Shown: positions 9,230 to 20,795, numbered from the stretch's first letter. The stretch: DNA of 64,000 nt from Timema cristinae (GCA_039000515.1 JBCFYV010011135.1:8597215-8661214); one strand, 5' to 3'. Numbers and translations are program-made. The notes: generated by a model from the letters alone, not told the origin.

Positions 9230-9860
9230 CCACCATTCATTGTTGACGTCAAGACCGTCGACAGACGTCTCTTCACTCAGCGGTGGTTAGAATAACGATC
9301 ACACTACTCCAAGAGGTGCTGAGGGGGTAATCGATAACGAAACCTATTAAAACACCTTCAGGAGAAGCGGAAAAGGACTTCGTCGCGTGGCAAAACTACA
9401 GTTGGCAACGCTGTACCATCGGCCTAGCCTTTTTTTGTTTTGTTTTCTGTCGCTACAAGGTACGATCAAGTTCTCGTTTTATTCTGTTTATAAAATTGCT
9501 GTACCGCCCGCGGCAGGGCGATCTTTTCAAGGTCATCGACAGAACTCCAGAGTACGGAGAAAATACATCAACAGTGCCGATGAGTCGTCTGTGGTTTAAG
9601 GACGTTTTCTATTAGCTTAGCATTATTAAAACCAACTCGTTCAGGCATTCAAGCGGCGCCATCAATTGTTAGCGCGCGTCTTTAGGAAGCTTCCATTCCA
9701 ACCTTTCTTCAGTTGTCGTTCGGCCGCCCGACTGGACGCGTATCTAAAACTCTTCAGAAACAACGAGTTATCGGTTTAAACGTTTTAGATTAGTGGTGTA
9801 AGAACTCGTTTAGTGTCGTGCCTCATTATGAATTAAACTGGTTTAAGGTAATAAGAACAT
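9230..9860 (+). promoter_or_regulatory. CpG-richer segment, candidate promoter/5' exon of the ALDH3 gene
   Basis: Unlike its AT-rich neighbours, this stretch holds many CpGs (GACCGTCGACAGACGTCTC, CGCCCGCGGCAGGGCG, GGCGCCATC, GTTAGCGCGCGTC, GGCCGCCCG). It is the first such block upstream of the exon at 10799, on the same strand. A possible donor AAGGTAATAA lies near 9846-9855. That exon begins mid-codon, so an upstream leader exon is expected. No TATA or initiator can be fixed; the assignment is inferred. Confidence 0.3.
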
Positions 9861-10460
9861 CTGTTTACTTTTGGTGAAGAAAAGGACATCCTGTAAGGAT
9901 GTAGTCAGGGAGGGGCGGGTGGGGGCTCAAACTTTACTAACAAAATATATACGACCTTATTTATGGTTCAAACAATAACAAAATTAAGGTGCAAGCACAA
10001 ATTAGGGGGCTGTGTTACCATAAAAAGCACTTCAAATAGCTTCTAGAACTGTTTATCATTTAGAATTTTTTCTAGAATCCTGCAATTGGGGGATGTGGCC
10101 CCCCCCCTCCCACCCCCCATGAAATTATTGGCTGCTATGGCCTTGATCGTATGTCCGGTTTATGTTTGGGGACAAAAAAAACACGAAACATAATTTTAGG
10201 ATGCGATGAACATCGGTCGGGATAATTATTTCGCTGGAGTTGTGGTCATATTTGTGTTGAGATTCTTCTCACGGGGAAGTACGAGGGCTTGTAATCCATA
10301 AACCATGTTTGGTAGAGAGGCTACATTATGGGAATTAAAACACTTTTATCTAGAAAATGTTATGAATTAAACAAGCTAAGTGATAACAAGCCTTGGAAAT
10401 AAACTCTTGGGATTCAACATTCAAATTGATTGCTTGTAAGGGAAATTTGTTTTTATTTCC
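9861..10460. other. Spacer, nothing recognised
   Basis: It includes a C-rich run near 10098-10120. No gene or clear repeat was recognised. Confidence 0.45.
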
Positions 10461-10461
10461 A

Positions 10462-10705
10462 CACCGCGTCTTACCACCTGCTCAGGTCGGGAAGGGGTGA
10501 GAAAAGTGGAACTTAGAGTAAATATATCCACATTTCCATATATATATATATATAAGTTAAAGTTAGATATAGTATATATATATATATATAGTGAGAGAGA
10601 GAGAAAGAGTAGAAAGCCACTCGGGGGAAAATACTCCATCAGTACACATGTTGGGGAATCAAACCCTAATAGCAGGAGGGAAATAACTGGACTATCTTGA
10701 CGTTT
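10462..10705 (-). mobile_element. Degraded B-type SINE with (TA)n expansion
   Basis: It begins CACCGCGTCTTACCACCTG, the shared tail complement. The body is interrupted by (AT)n at 10541-10590, and CACATGTTGGGGAATCAAACC resembles a B-box complement. Confidence 0.5.
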
Positions 10706-10798
10706 AGTACGCGTGACCCCCACTGATGAATGCAGAACGAGATAGTGAAGGCAAAACCTTGTCTGTGTTTTGTATGTTTTGTTTTTTATTCTGCCCAG

Positions 10799-11022
10799 GG
10801 GAGTCCCCGCTCCGCGAACTTGGACGCAGATGATCAAAGACGCTTTGAATCAGTGGTTCGGGGTGAGCGTGGATGGTAGGACGAGCCCGGCAGCGAACCC
10901 GGTTACCCTGGTGAAAGAGTCTCGTCGGGACGAGTCGTCAGTCGTCGTCGTCGACATCGAAGATCCTCTGAAGGTCGTCGGGAAGAGGCCGTTCAAGATG
11001 AGCAAAGTGGCGGACATTCCTG
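10799..11022 (+). CDS. Probable N-terminal coding exon of the ALDH3 gene
   Basis: A 224-nt open exon lies between an acceptor (TTTTATTCTGCCCAG) and a donor (CCTG|GTGAGT). It has CpG-rich, codon-like composition unlike the flanks. It enters with one base of a split codon and leaves in phase 1, exactly what the 47-nt microexon at 39932 needs. The encoded segment has MIKDALNQWFG near its start, an Asp/Val-rich middle (SSVVVVDIEDP) and ends MSKVADIPG. Translation could start upstream, at ATG 10830, or at ATG 10998. The sequence matches no domain I know and would be an extension ahead of the usual ALDH3 start. It might instead belong to an unrelated gene. Confidence 0.5.
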
Positions 11023-11037
11023 GTGAGTTCACTAGCT

Positions 11038-11800
11038 ACAGTCAAATGTTTGTAGGAAGGACACTTTATGACTAATAAGAAGTTAGCGCAGTCCAATGTT
11101 GTAGAAAGGACACTTTATGACAAATAGAGAGTTAACGAGTCCATGTTTTAGAAGGACACTATATGACACAATAGAGAAGTTAGCGCAGCCTATGTTGTAG
11201 GAGGACACTTTATGACATAATAGATATTATTATTAGCACCGCGTCTTACTACCCGTTCGGGTTATACGCACTTACGCTAATGTGTAATGGTAGGGTGATT
11301 GTGAGATGAAATGAAGGACCTACAGTTTAACGTGGAATCCGAACCACGGTGGAGGCCTGGCATTCCCCACATTCACAAGATGTGATTAATACACGTCTTG
11401 TCAGAGGTGAAGGAAGGGTTTGGTAATCAGATAAATCTGTGCCGGGACCGAGGATTGAACCCCGGCCGCCAGCATAGAAGTCTGACACCTTACCCCTAGA
11501 CCACCAGGTCACCTTTTGACATAATAGAGAAGTTAACGCAGTCCAATGTTTGTAGAAAGGACACTATATGACACAATAGAGAAGTTAGCGCAGTCTAATG
11601 TTTGTAGGAAGGACACTATATGACACAATAGAGAAGTTAACGCAGTCCAATGTTTGTAGAAAGGACACTATATGGCATAATAAAGAAGTTAGCGCAAGTC
11701 AATGTTTGTAGAAAGGACACTTTATGACATAATAGAGAAGTTAGCGCAGTCTAATGTTTGTAGAAAGGACACTATATGACAATAGAGAAGTTACTAGATC
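11038..11800 (+). repeat. Minisatellite, ~51-bp unit, about nine copies, split by a SINE
   Basis: The unit contains CAATGTTTGTAGAAAGGACA and ATAGAGAAGTTAGCGCAGT. The first four copies have small deletions and the last five are more uniform. It begins just past the donor of exon 10799-11022. Confidence 0.9.
11225..11513 (-). mobile_element. SINE family A inserted in the minisatellite
   Basis: It begins (TTA)n then GCACCGCGTCTTACTACCCG and ends CCACCAGGTCACC. TGACATAATAGA flanks both sides and is consistent with a 12-bp target duplication, although the host repeat unit carries the same word. Confidence 0.9.
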
Positions 11801-12204
11801 TACTTTCACGAATTATCTGTACCTTTCAATAGATATTAGTAGGCCCCTACTAATTAAATGACACTGATAATATAGTAAAAATGTTATTAATGTTTACTAC
11901 AAACAAATATGTTAGTATTTTCTGTATGAAACTTACTATGAAAATAACTAATTACAAACATTTGCATTTCATTTTGCATATTATCACTAATTTAGCGCTT
12001 TTTCAATTTTAGCATAAGGATGGCTTGACTATTTTAATGCGTTTTTAATATATATATTTTGAAGAATTTTCAAAACATAAAAAAAAAAAAAAGATATTTC
12101 ATATTCTACTAAATGGCGAATATCACCTAACAGGCTGAAAATAATTGTAATTACAGCACTGTCCGTAACAAGGAAACCACAATTCAATTAAATATGATAT
12201 ATTA
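11801..12204. other. AT-rich spacer
   Basis: Nothing supported. Confidence 0.5.
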
Positions 12205-12420
12205 AAAAATGACACCTTAACATGGGAATCGAACTTGGGACCTTTGGATTCGCGTCAATAATTTACAATAGGCTCAATCTTAAGCTATGAGGGAAGAATG
12301 ACTCGTAACCAGAGATGAAGGGATCCACATTGGTTAGAGCATTGGCGTACGCAACTAAACGTCTCTGGTTCGATTCTCGTGTCCAGGTGTTTATTTTGAC
12401 AAATTTAAAAAGATTTTAAA
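12205..12420. mobile_element. Two tRNA-like SINE D pieces, opposite strands
   Basis: 12205-12290 reads (minus) as a D-type element: AATGACACC, then GGAATCGAACTTGGGACC. 12311-12420 reads plus: TTGGTTAGAGCATTGGCG, then TCTGGTTCGATTCTCGTGTC and CAGGTGTTTATTTT. Other D pieces are at 20040, 25030 and 52872. Confidence 0.55.
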
Positions 12421-12730
12421 TCTTTAAATTAATTACAAATAATGATAATGCAGTTGTGGGTGAGACTAGAGTGAAAGTCTCCATTCAACTATTGCGCTAC
12501 AGTCAAATATAAAAGGGGAGACACTTTTTTTTTTAAAAAGTTTCAGAATTTTATAAAAAAAAAGTCGTGGATGACCCGTTTGATCAAAAAAAAGAGGGCC
12601 ACTTTGAACTTCAAACATATTGAGGGGGCGCATTTAAGAAAATGCTCTATTGTTACCATATTTAATAAAGGGTAAACTTAATTTTAAAATACGTGATTAA
12701 AAAATAAATAACAGCTTGCATAAAATATAA

Positions 12731-12989
12731 TAATAATAATATTTAGCACCGCGTCTTACTACCCGTTCGGGTTATACGCTTTAAGTACTAATTACGCTCA
12801 TGGATTAGGAATTAGGAAGGTTTAATTAGAGGAAGTGAACCCGCATTTGCGTGGAGGGAGAGTGGAAAACCATTGAAGAAAAACCACTCTCAGTTCACCC
12901 GACCGAGATTCGAACCTCGATCTCCCCGTCCTCAGCAGTCGAGTTAAACACGACAAGCGCGTTAGCCAACTACACCACCGAGGCGGGAA
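12731..12989 (-). mobile_element. SINE family B1, full length
   Basis: (TAA)n-side tail at 12731, GCACCGCGTCTTACTACCCG, body CATTTGCGTGGAGGGAGAG, B-box complement GATTCGAACCTCG, head end CACCACCGAGGCGGG. Target duplication ATAAAATATAA at 12720-12730 and 12990-13000. Confidence 0.92.
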
Positions 12990-13000
12990 ATAAAATATAA

Positions 13001-13361
13001 ATATCCACTCTAATTATCCCCAGAAATCTGAAAACCTTATTTAGGAGCAAGGGTGTGAATTCTAGACTCTTATGTATTGAAGTCACTTTCTAATAATAAT
13101 CAATAACAAATGCACGTCCATGAGACGTAAGTCATTACTTGTTAATTTTCACAAGAGGAAACAACTATTCCCATACTCATGTGTTGTTAAACATTTTTCA
13201 TACTTGGTGCGCAAATTCAACATTTTTGGGGATCAAACTCTGATGAGTTGAGAGTAAAAATTTGCTGTAACACCCTTTCTTCCTAAAAATTACCAAATAT
13301 TGATCAATTTACAGATGTCATAATCTAGACGTCCCAGATTTCCGGATTGTCACATTTTTAT
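13001..13361. other. AT-rich spacer
   Basis: Nothing supported. Confidence 0.5.
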
Positions 13362-13376
13362 ATGATAGTACCAGTG

Positions 13377-13535
13377 AATGTGGGGAATACCAGGCTCCAC
13401 CGTGGTTCGGATTCCACGTTAAACTGTAGGTCCTCCATTTCATCTCACAATCACCCTACCATTACACATTAGCGTAAGGCGTATAACCCAAATGGGTAGT
13501 AAGACGCGGTGCTAATAATAATAATAATAATAATA
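13377..13535 (+). mobile_element. 5'-truncated SINE family A
   Basis: Only the 3' ~160 bp remain, with no tRNA head, ending AGTAAGACGCGGTGCTAA(TAA)n. A perfect 15-bp target duplication ATGATAGTACCAGTG lies at 13362-13376 and 13536-13550, so truncation occurred during insertion, as in target-primed reverse transcription. Confidence 0.95.
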
Positions 13536-13550
13536 ATGATAGTACCAGTG

Positions 13551-13960
13551 TCCCGAAATGCCCCCGATTATTTACAATTTTTTGTTTTGTTATCTTTTTC
13601 CCCAAAATGTTGATGTGAGAGGCCTATCAACATTATGTTTGTCAAATTGTCAGACTGGTTTGCGTAAGTATAACAATTCGGGAAAGTCCCGTCCATTCTC
13701 TAAGTTTAGTGGTTGCATATCTTTAAATATGTACGTCATTGCGTCATTGTGAGGGAGTAAGTGTAGCCTAAATGCAGGGATATGTTTGTTTCGTGGTTCT
13801 AAAATTTATTTATTTTATTTATTTAATTTACAATGTTTAAGTTTAAACATACCGAAAAGACAGTGCAAGTGAGGAGGCAAATCGCACAAATGAGTAAACT
13901 TTTAACTTTTGCCTGTCCTTTTTTTTTTTATTAAATTACTAATTCTGCTATTTAATTTTT
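13551..13960. other. Spacer
   Basis: No gene or repeat recognised apart from AT-rich runs. Confidence 0.45.
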
Positions 13961-13968
13961 GTAATATG

Positions 13969-14782
13969 CAGTGGCGGCTTGAAGCTAAAATTAGTGGTGG
14001 TGCTGTTCCAGAAATTTGTTTGCCTTTGTTTTAAAATTGTCCTAAAAGGAAAAAAAAACATGTATAAAAAGAAAATTTATTCAGGAACTTGATAAAATCT
14101 TAACAAAAAATAATTTTTTTACTTACTTACTTTAACTTAAATTGTTACAGTTCAAGCTTGATCTATTCATTTAAAAATGGAATCTATTCTTCTTGTTTTA
14201 ATTTGCGCAAAAAGTTCAATGATTTTCTGATATCTGGATGACAATTGAGGAATCTTCATTGAAAATAATGCACGCGCATTTATTCTTTCTGTTAAATAAA
14301 AGAACCGGAAAAAAAATCAAATAGAATAGCTCGAAGCAGAATAACAATCTAATTCTACACTCTTCTACACTTTATCACATTCAAGAATATGGTACACGGT
14401 TTTTAATCACAACACACGCTGAGTAAAAAATAAAATTCCTTCCATCATCACGCCAGAGCCGGCACTGCGAGAGCAACAGTGCTCTCTCTACTTGGCAGTC
14501 CCACCTTCCTCCCAGCCCCTTCTATGTGCGCATGCGCACAATAGTCAAACACCACGTAACTAGCACTGTGAAGCGCACAGTTCCATACAAATATTTTTGT
14601 ATCTTTTTCATAAGCTGGGGGATGGCTACTGAAGTACTGACATTAAGCTTAAGGAATATATATTGTACTACAAAAATAAAGAGTTATAGAAAAAGGGACT
14701 CATTATATTAAATGTTATTGATAATATCAAGTGGAAATAGGGGTGCTTCAGTTCCGCAGTGCATATACACGAGCTGCCACTG
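13969..14782. mobile_element. Non-autonomous hAT element, 814 bp
   Basis: TIRs are CAGTGGCGGCTTG at the left and (complement) CAGTGGCAGCTCG at the right. A perfect 8-bp duplication GTAATATG lies at 13961-13968 and 14783-14790. No transposase ORF. A 16-bp palindrome TGTGCGCATGCGCACA at 14525-14540 matches the NRF-1 consensus. Confidence 0.93.
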
Positions 14783-14795
14783 GTAATATGTAAAA

Positions 14796-15060
14796 ACCTG
14801 CTTCGGTGGCGTAGTTAGCTAACGCACTAGTTTCATGTTAAGCTAGACTGCCGAGGACGGAGAAATAGAGGTTCGAATCTCTCTCGGGTGAACTGAGGGT
14901 GGTTTTTCCTAAATGGTTTTCCACTTTCCCTTCCACGCAAATGTGGGTTCACATCCTCTATATTCAACCTTCCCAACTCCTAACCCATTAGCTTAATTAG
15001 TACTTAAACGTATAACCAGAACGGGTAGTAGACGAGGTACTAAGTAGTAATAACTTAGTA
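14796..15060 (+). mobile_element. SINE family B1 at the hAT junction
   Basis: Head TTCGGTGGCGTAGTTAGC, B box GAGGTTCGAATCTC, body CTAAATGGTTTTCCAC, tail AGAACGGGTAGTAGACG. Target duplication GTAATATGTAAAA at 14783-14795 and 15061-15073 overlaps the right hAT duplication, so the SINE came later. Confidence 0.92.
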
Positions 15061-15073
15061 GTAATATGTAAAA

Positions 15074-15500
15074 GGTATTTATTTTATGTGTCATAAAAAT
15101 AGAAATAAAATTGTGATAGGTCTACTTAGTTATTTTCTTTTAGTCCCGGTTTGCCCTAGCAAAACTGTGGCAACCCTACGTAATCTTAGATGGTGTATTT
15201 ACTAAACACTCAGTAAAATGAATCGGGTCGTATTGTACATCGGTTCTTCAAAAGGTCCGCGGTCCGCACAGAATCATGGCTTTTGCCGCTAGTTTGACAA
15301 GCTTGTCTAGAACAATATTCTTATATTTATTTGTCAAGTCATTTGATCTCTAGCCGTCACTTCTAATATTTGTTAGCAATTACTTTGAAACAATACTTTT
15401 TAGGACGTTGCCTTCTTGTGACGTCATGGCAGGTCAAGATAGGATTACCCATTATTGTAAATTTACGTTTTATTCAGCGAGTTTTAAACAAAAACAATAT
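15074..15500. other. Spacer
   Basis: Nothing supported. Confidence 0.45.
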
Positions 15501-15788
15501 ATTATTATTATTAGCACCACGTCTTACTACCCGTTAGGGTTATACGTACTTACGCTAACGTGTAAAGTGTTATTGTGAGATGAAATGGAGGACCTACAGC
15601 TTAACGTGGGATCCGAACCACGGTGGAGGCCTGGCATTCCGCACATTCACAAGTTGTGGTTAATACACGTCTTGTCAGAGATGAAGGAAGGGTTTGGTAA
15701 TCAAATACATCAGTGACTGGACCTAGGATTGAACACTGGAGCCCCAGCACAGAAGTTCGACACCTTACCCCTAGACTGCTAGGTTACC
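15501..15788 (-). mobile_element. SINE family A
   Basis: (ATT)n, GCACCACGTCTTACTACCCG, body CGGTGGAGGCCTGGCATTCC, degraded head ending CTGCTAGGTTACC. Confidence 0.88.
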
Positions 15789-16258
15789 CATTCAAAATAA
15801 ACAAATTTAACATTTTCATGGAATCAATAAATAAATATAAATATCCCCATTTTTCTGTAAACCATATTTCTTGTTTTCGGTGCATCACGTTTCTTTGCCC
15901 TTTCATATATGTAAACTAACTGGGTAAGGAAGAAGAAACTGGAATTTATTAGAAATATATGTCTTGGTAAGAAAATGGGAATCCATTTAAAAAATGTACC
16001 ATAAATAACATTGACCCGCATTCAAACACCAAAATCCAGGTTATGTGAGCGTGACGAATTAGACCCTTCGACAACCATAATTAAATAATTAGGGAATTAT
16101 GAGCGTAAATAGTTGATAACCTCAGGGACTGGTATTTAAAATAAACGACTACACTCAAACCATAAAAAAACATCCAAGTAGCGCTCTCTGCAATCTTCAT
16201 GTGATCATCATTAACTTTTAATATTTCAAATTACGTATTTGAGATATTTGACGTATAT
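15789..16258. other. AT-rich spacer
   Basis: Nothing supported. Confidence 0.45.
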
Positions 16259-16474
16259 TTTCTGAACCGACTGATTATATCAGTACACGTCTTATAAAAC
16301 TAATTTAAATTTATAACAGACACAACATCGAGCACCCGGCCGTTAGTTTATACTTTGAAAGGGGGAAACCCCCACATTTCAATAATGGCAAACTTTTCAG
16401 CCAAGCCAGAAATCGAACTCGGCAACCTTAGCTCGGTAGACGAACACGACACCGACTGAACTAAAGTGTGAGAC
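16259..16474 (-). mobile_element. SINE family E
   Basis: Compared with the full copy at 63699-63983 it carries (reverse) CAGACACAACATCGAG, CCGTTAG, GAAATCGAACTCGGC as B-box complement and a head ending ACTAAAGTGTGAGAC. Confidence 0.75.
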
Positions 16475-17104
16475 AAACATAATGAAATTAATATCCGTTA
16501 GTTTGTCAGATTAAAGCCAAATAAAGTGAATCCAACAATATTAAGGGGGAAATCCATTTTTCTTTGGATGTGAGTCAAATTAACAAGTTTTTCAAAGAGG
16601 ATTATAAATTACTATATTTTCTCTATTATTTTTTTTTTTTTACAATAACATACAGCATTATATTACTTTTCATTTTACAATGTGTAGTTTGTTAGACCTG
16701 GACCCGGATAAAACCGATCAAACTTATGGTCTTTATATTTTTTCATACAATTTGGAAATATTTTAAACAAATTATGATGACTTATTAACTTTAAAGGCTT
16801 TCATCACTACAAATTTTGTCCTTCAGAAATGAAATTGTAAGTTAATTAAACTTCCATTATATTAATTATATAAATAGATAAAGCTATAAGAGTGAGGTCT
16901 ATATACTTTTATAAAATATGCATGGCAATCAATTATACATTTTATTTCATTCAAAAATAACTAACTATTATATTGAAATGTGAACAATAATTTGTTGTCA
17001 TGACTAGAGATTGGTTTATAGTAGCCTATATAAATAAACTCGATCAGGAACTAACTATTTTAAATATCCACGAAGTTGTTTATATATCAAGATATATAAT
17101 TATA
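16475..17104. other. AT-rich spacer
   Basis: Nothing supported. Confidence 0.45.
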
Positions 17105-17431
17105 AAAAACTCCATTGCGTGAGCCTGCAACCCACAAGCGAGCTAAACCGACAAAGCGGCCGCCATTGTTAGCGATGATAGTGCCAACATTTGTAGATAG
17201 ATCGGTGCCATGTTGTCAGCACAACGAACCCTCCAGCAGTTTATCTCAGTTTTCTAAACTGGAGCTGTTACTACTTCATCCAAGCAGCTCCCCATTTATC
17301 CTCATGAGGCTGAGTTTGACCTCACACCAGACCCACTGATTTACAGATACATTTTAGAAATGTTGGGAATTGAAACTGAGACCTCTAGGCCTGTAGCCAG
17401 GAACTCTGACAACTAGGCCAAAAAGGCAATT
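17105..17431 (-). mobile_element. SINE family H, degraded
   Basis: It shares GATAGTGCCAACATTTGTAG, TCTCAGTTTTCTA, AGACCCAC and GAGACCTCTAGGCCTGTAG with the better copy at 49225-49552. Confidence 0.75.
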
Positions 17432-17499
17432 TAGATTTAGACTCTTTTTTATTGAAGAATAGAACTACTAAGGTAGCCGTTGTTGCAATTGAGAATCAA

Positions 17500-17830
17500 T
17501 AGTATTTACGTTGCACTTTAGTGGATGATTATAATATTAATGTTGAACTTCAGTTTAGAATTATATTAGGTATTCTAATAGCAGTTTAATTTGTATTTAT
17601 AGTATTGACGTTTTATTCTAACTGGTGACTATAGCATTCTCGTAGCGGCTTGATTTGTAATTTAAGTAGTCACGTTGCTTTGTAGCTTGTGATTATAGTG
17701 TTCTAGTAGCAGCTTGATTTGTAATTTAAGTATTCACGTAGCTTGTGATTATAGTATTTTCGTAGCAGCTTAATTTGTATATTATAGTTTTCACGTTTCA
17801 GTCTAGCTTGGGATTAAAGTATTCACGATG
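17500..17830 (+). repeat. Degenerate tandem repeat, ~65-80 bp unit, about four copies
   Basis: GTAGCAGCTTGATTTGTAAT, then AAGTATTCACGTAGC and GTGATTATAGTATTC recur with variation. Confidence 0.7.
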
Positions 17831-17930
17831 TTTAAACATAACAATATAGCTATCCACAAACAAATAATGGAATACATTAACAGGTTCACGACATAGCATT
17901 TTCATATAATTGAGAATGGTTTTAGTAATA

Positions 17931-18872
17931 TTAAGGCTACGGCCACGCTTGCGACCAGGTCACAGTAGTGTCTTACATTGATTCTTATGAGGGTGGCCAC
18001 ACTTGACGACCAGCGACAGATTTTAAAATGCTTTCGTGAGCGTTTTCAGGTCACAACGACAAATACGCTCGCCTTTATTTCTTATGGAGGTGCCTGTTGC
18101 GAGAACACTGGACACTTGTGTGGGTTTGCATACGTCATCTTAGGTTAAAATGTCGACCGATAAGGTGCTTGGGACCACGCTATCACTCCTCCTCTAAGCA
18201 TTTTCACTAACTTCCTTGCAAACCCCGTGTTTTCCCGCCCGTCTGGAGTTTGACACTCGGTAGAGTATGGTACTTAGCAATGTTTGATACCGAGCTATTT
18301 ATAAATGATCACCACTGTGAAATCTGAAACATCGAGACTACGCAAACAGGGATGTTAAATACAAGTTCTGGATAGAGGTTGCAGTTGCAACAGTGGAGGG
18401 TTGGGATGAATTAAACAATTAATAAATAAATGAACAAGGTAAGAACTTCTTTAATTAGCATAAATAAAACCATTAATTTCAAACAATATACAGTATACAA
18501 ACTAACAATAGATTGAAATGCTTAGCAAGGCCTTGGAGTGCAAAGGTTGTTTCCAATCATAGTAATTAATTCCATTTTATAAATAATATATTTTTAAATA
18601 CCGTTAACATAGCGATAAATTGCTTTAAGTGCACCGAAAACAAATTAATAAGGTTCCAGTTTTACAAGTCTGTCCTAAGTACGTCTCTGCAATCAATGGG
18701 TGACACGTATTGTCTAGATTACGTTCTTCTTCATACTGCTACTATGGCTAGTAACATCTTCACGCCTTGGTGGCTGGTAAATGTCATAAACCCGCGACCT
18801 GGTCGCAAGCGTGGCCGGTAGCAATACAAACCATTCCACGCGACCAGGTCGCAAGCGTGGCCGTAGCCTTAA
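17931..18872. mobile_element. TTAA-flanked element, GGCTACGGCCACGC TIRs
   Basis: The left end TTAAGGCTACGGCCACGC then TTGCGACCAGGTCAC is mirrored at the right by GCAAGCGTGGCCGTAGCC then TTAA. A second partial right-end copy (GCAAGCGTGGCCGGTAGC) sits just inside at 18805-18822. No transposase is visible in 942 bp. The superfamily is uncertain; the TTAA target suggests piggyBac-like. Confidence 0.8.
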
Positions 18873-19014
18873 GCTTCAGAGTATTTTCATAGTAAATACC
18901 CCTTTACCGATACTTTCAAGTAGGTGGCACCGTACACATCCTCATCAATAAATAAGCTACACCAATCGTATCGCTTCCATCGGTGTTAATAAGCTCATCT
19001 TTTAAAAGGGTTGG

Positions 19015-19401
19015 TTAATGTGGGGTTTTAGATGACGCGAGAAAAGGCCATTGTTTTTGCAGTTTTAAAAGCAAAACATTTTGTTGGCCAATAAAATATT
19101 CCTCCAGTAGAAACCTGGAGTTTAATTTTCTTCACGTGTTTATATCAACAGTTCTTGAATATCTGTCATGAGCATAGCGCCATTTGATGACAAATTTTTT
19201 AAATTAAGACAAAAAGTTGTCATTACATTCCAGGACACTCTCAACAGATATTCAACAACTGTTGATATCACCATGAAAAGAAAATTAAACTTAGCGTTGC
19301 TACTGGAGTAATATTTTATTTATTTTTGACAAAGAAATGTTTTGTTATAAAAACTGCAAAATCACCTATCTTTTCTCGATTCCCCTTCAATCCCACATTA
19401 A
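19015..19401. mobile_element. TTAA-flanked palindromic MITE, family P
   Basis: TTAATGTGGGG at the left against CCCACATTAA at the right, arms ~185 bp. It shares TGTCATGAGCAT, the CAACAGTT core and the ATAAAAACTGCAAAAT subterminal region with 5926-6319, but is more diverged. Confidence 0.85.
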
Positions 19402-19651
19402 GTCCGTTAACTAATAAACATTTTATTGCAATATTATATTAATTGTTTATAAATACAGGGTAGTCCCGAGACCATTAGAAGATTAGTAGCTTGAACATAA
19501 TCAACACTTTGATCCAAGTGTAAATATTTACTTGCTAAATAAAAGCAAACTACATATTTCACTTTTTTGAAGATAACATCACTCAGGTGAGCTATATCAG
19601 ACGTCAGACAAACCTCAGCGCGTTGACCATCACTTTTCTTAGCATTGATTG
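19402..19651. other. Spacer
   Basis: Nothing supported. Confidence 0.4.
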
Positions 19652-19662
19652 TCTAATTGTCT

Positions 19663-19708
19663 GCGTATAACCCGAACGGGTTGTAAGACGTGGTGCTAAT
19701 AATAATAA
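19663..19708 (+). mobile_element. 46-bp solo insertion of the shared SINE 3' tail
   Basis: It begins GCGTATAACCCGAACGGG, continues TTGTAAGACGTGGTGC and ends (TAA)n. A perfect 11-bp duplication TCTAATTGTCT lies at 19652-19662 and 19709-19719. No head or body is present. Confidence 0.93.
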
Positions 19709-20034
19709 TCTAATTGTCTCCGACACATCCTCTAGAATAAAACTGATAATATGTGAGAGAGAGAGAGTTGGTTCTATATATATAAAACCATTAAAATTAA
19801 ACTGGAATTTGAAATCACAAATGTATTGCCACATATATCATAGCAATGGTAAGAGCTCTCTTCTAATTGGCTGTGTATGGTACACCCCATTAACCCTGAA
19901 AGACATCTGACGAAACTCTATCCTTGACTTTATACACCATGGTATTATCTTCTAATTAATATCAACTCACAAGTCGCAATTCTTTGTAACTATAAGAATG
20001 TCTGTATAAAGGGAACCACATTTCAATTAATTTA

Positions 20035-20130
20035 AATTAGTTAAAAAATGACACCTGGTCACGGGACTAGAACCAGGGACCATTGGCTTAGCGCACCAAA
20101 GCTGTACCATCGAGCTATCCATATGGAAAT
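20035..20130 (-). mobile_element. SINE family D
   Basis: Reverse reading: TGGATAGCTCGATGGTACAG head, CTGGTTCTAGTCCCGTGACC B box, then AGGTGTCATTTTTTAAC. Confidence 0.6.
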
Positions 20131-20374
20131 TGCCGTACTAACAATGATTTTCAGCCTGTGAGATAATATTCATCGCAATTTCTCATTAATTACAATCTTG
20201 TCTTGTATAGGCTTACTTGAAAGCATAACAGACCTCCTGAGTCGCAGATAGATGTGATATCTGATAGCTCGCGATACTGGTCGCTCATATGTAGCTGATG
20301 ATTCCACACATCCCTCACAGACTCAGCCTTAGTGAAGAACGACTCTGACATGGGAAAAATCCCAGATAACATTG

Positions 20375-20515
20375 ACACGTTGAGCCAAAGGTCCCGGGTT
20401 CAATTCGCGTGTCTAGATATAATTTTTCAATTCTGTGATCTAGTGGTCGAAGTTCCTGGCTGCAGATCTAGAGGTACCGGGTTCGATTTCCCGTGCTTCC
20501 AGATTTTTCTGCAAA
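20375..20515 (+). mobile_element. Two tRNA-like heads, D type then H type
   Basis: 20381-20430 ends GGGTTCAATTCGCGTGTC. 20438-20507 has GATCTAGTGGTCGAAG and CCGGGTTCGATTTCCCG. Neither folds into an intact tRNA by eye. Confidence 0.5.
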
Positions 20516-20564
20516 GCAGTGTTTCTGGAACGGGGGCAGACACAATATCTTCTCGCCTAAATTT

Positions 20565-20795
20565 TAGCATAACGTCTTACTACCCGTTCGGGTTATACGC
20601 TTATGTACTAATTACGCTAATGGTTTTTTTAGAGCTAGAAAGGTTATATTTATAGGACGTGTCCCTGCATTTGCGTGAAGGTAGATTGGAAAACCACCCT
20701 CAGTACACCTGACCGAGATTCGAACCTCGAGCTCCCCTTCATCAGAAGTTTATTCTACTGCGTGAGTAGCACGTCAGACCATACAGCCACCGAAG
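20565..20795 (-). mobile_element. SINE family B2
   Basis: CGTCTTACTACCCGTTCGGG tail complement, body CATTTGCGTGAAGGTAG, GAGATTCGAACCTCG, head end AGCCACCGAAGAAGG. Confidence 0.82.
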
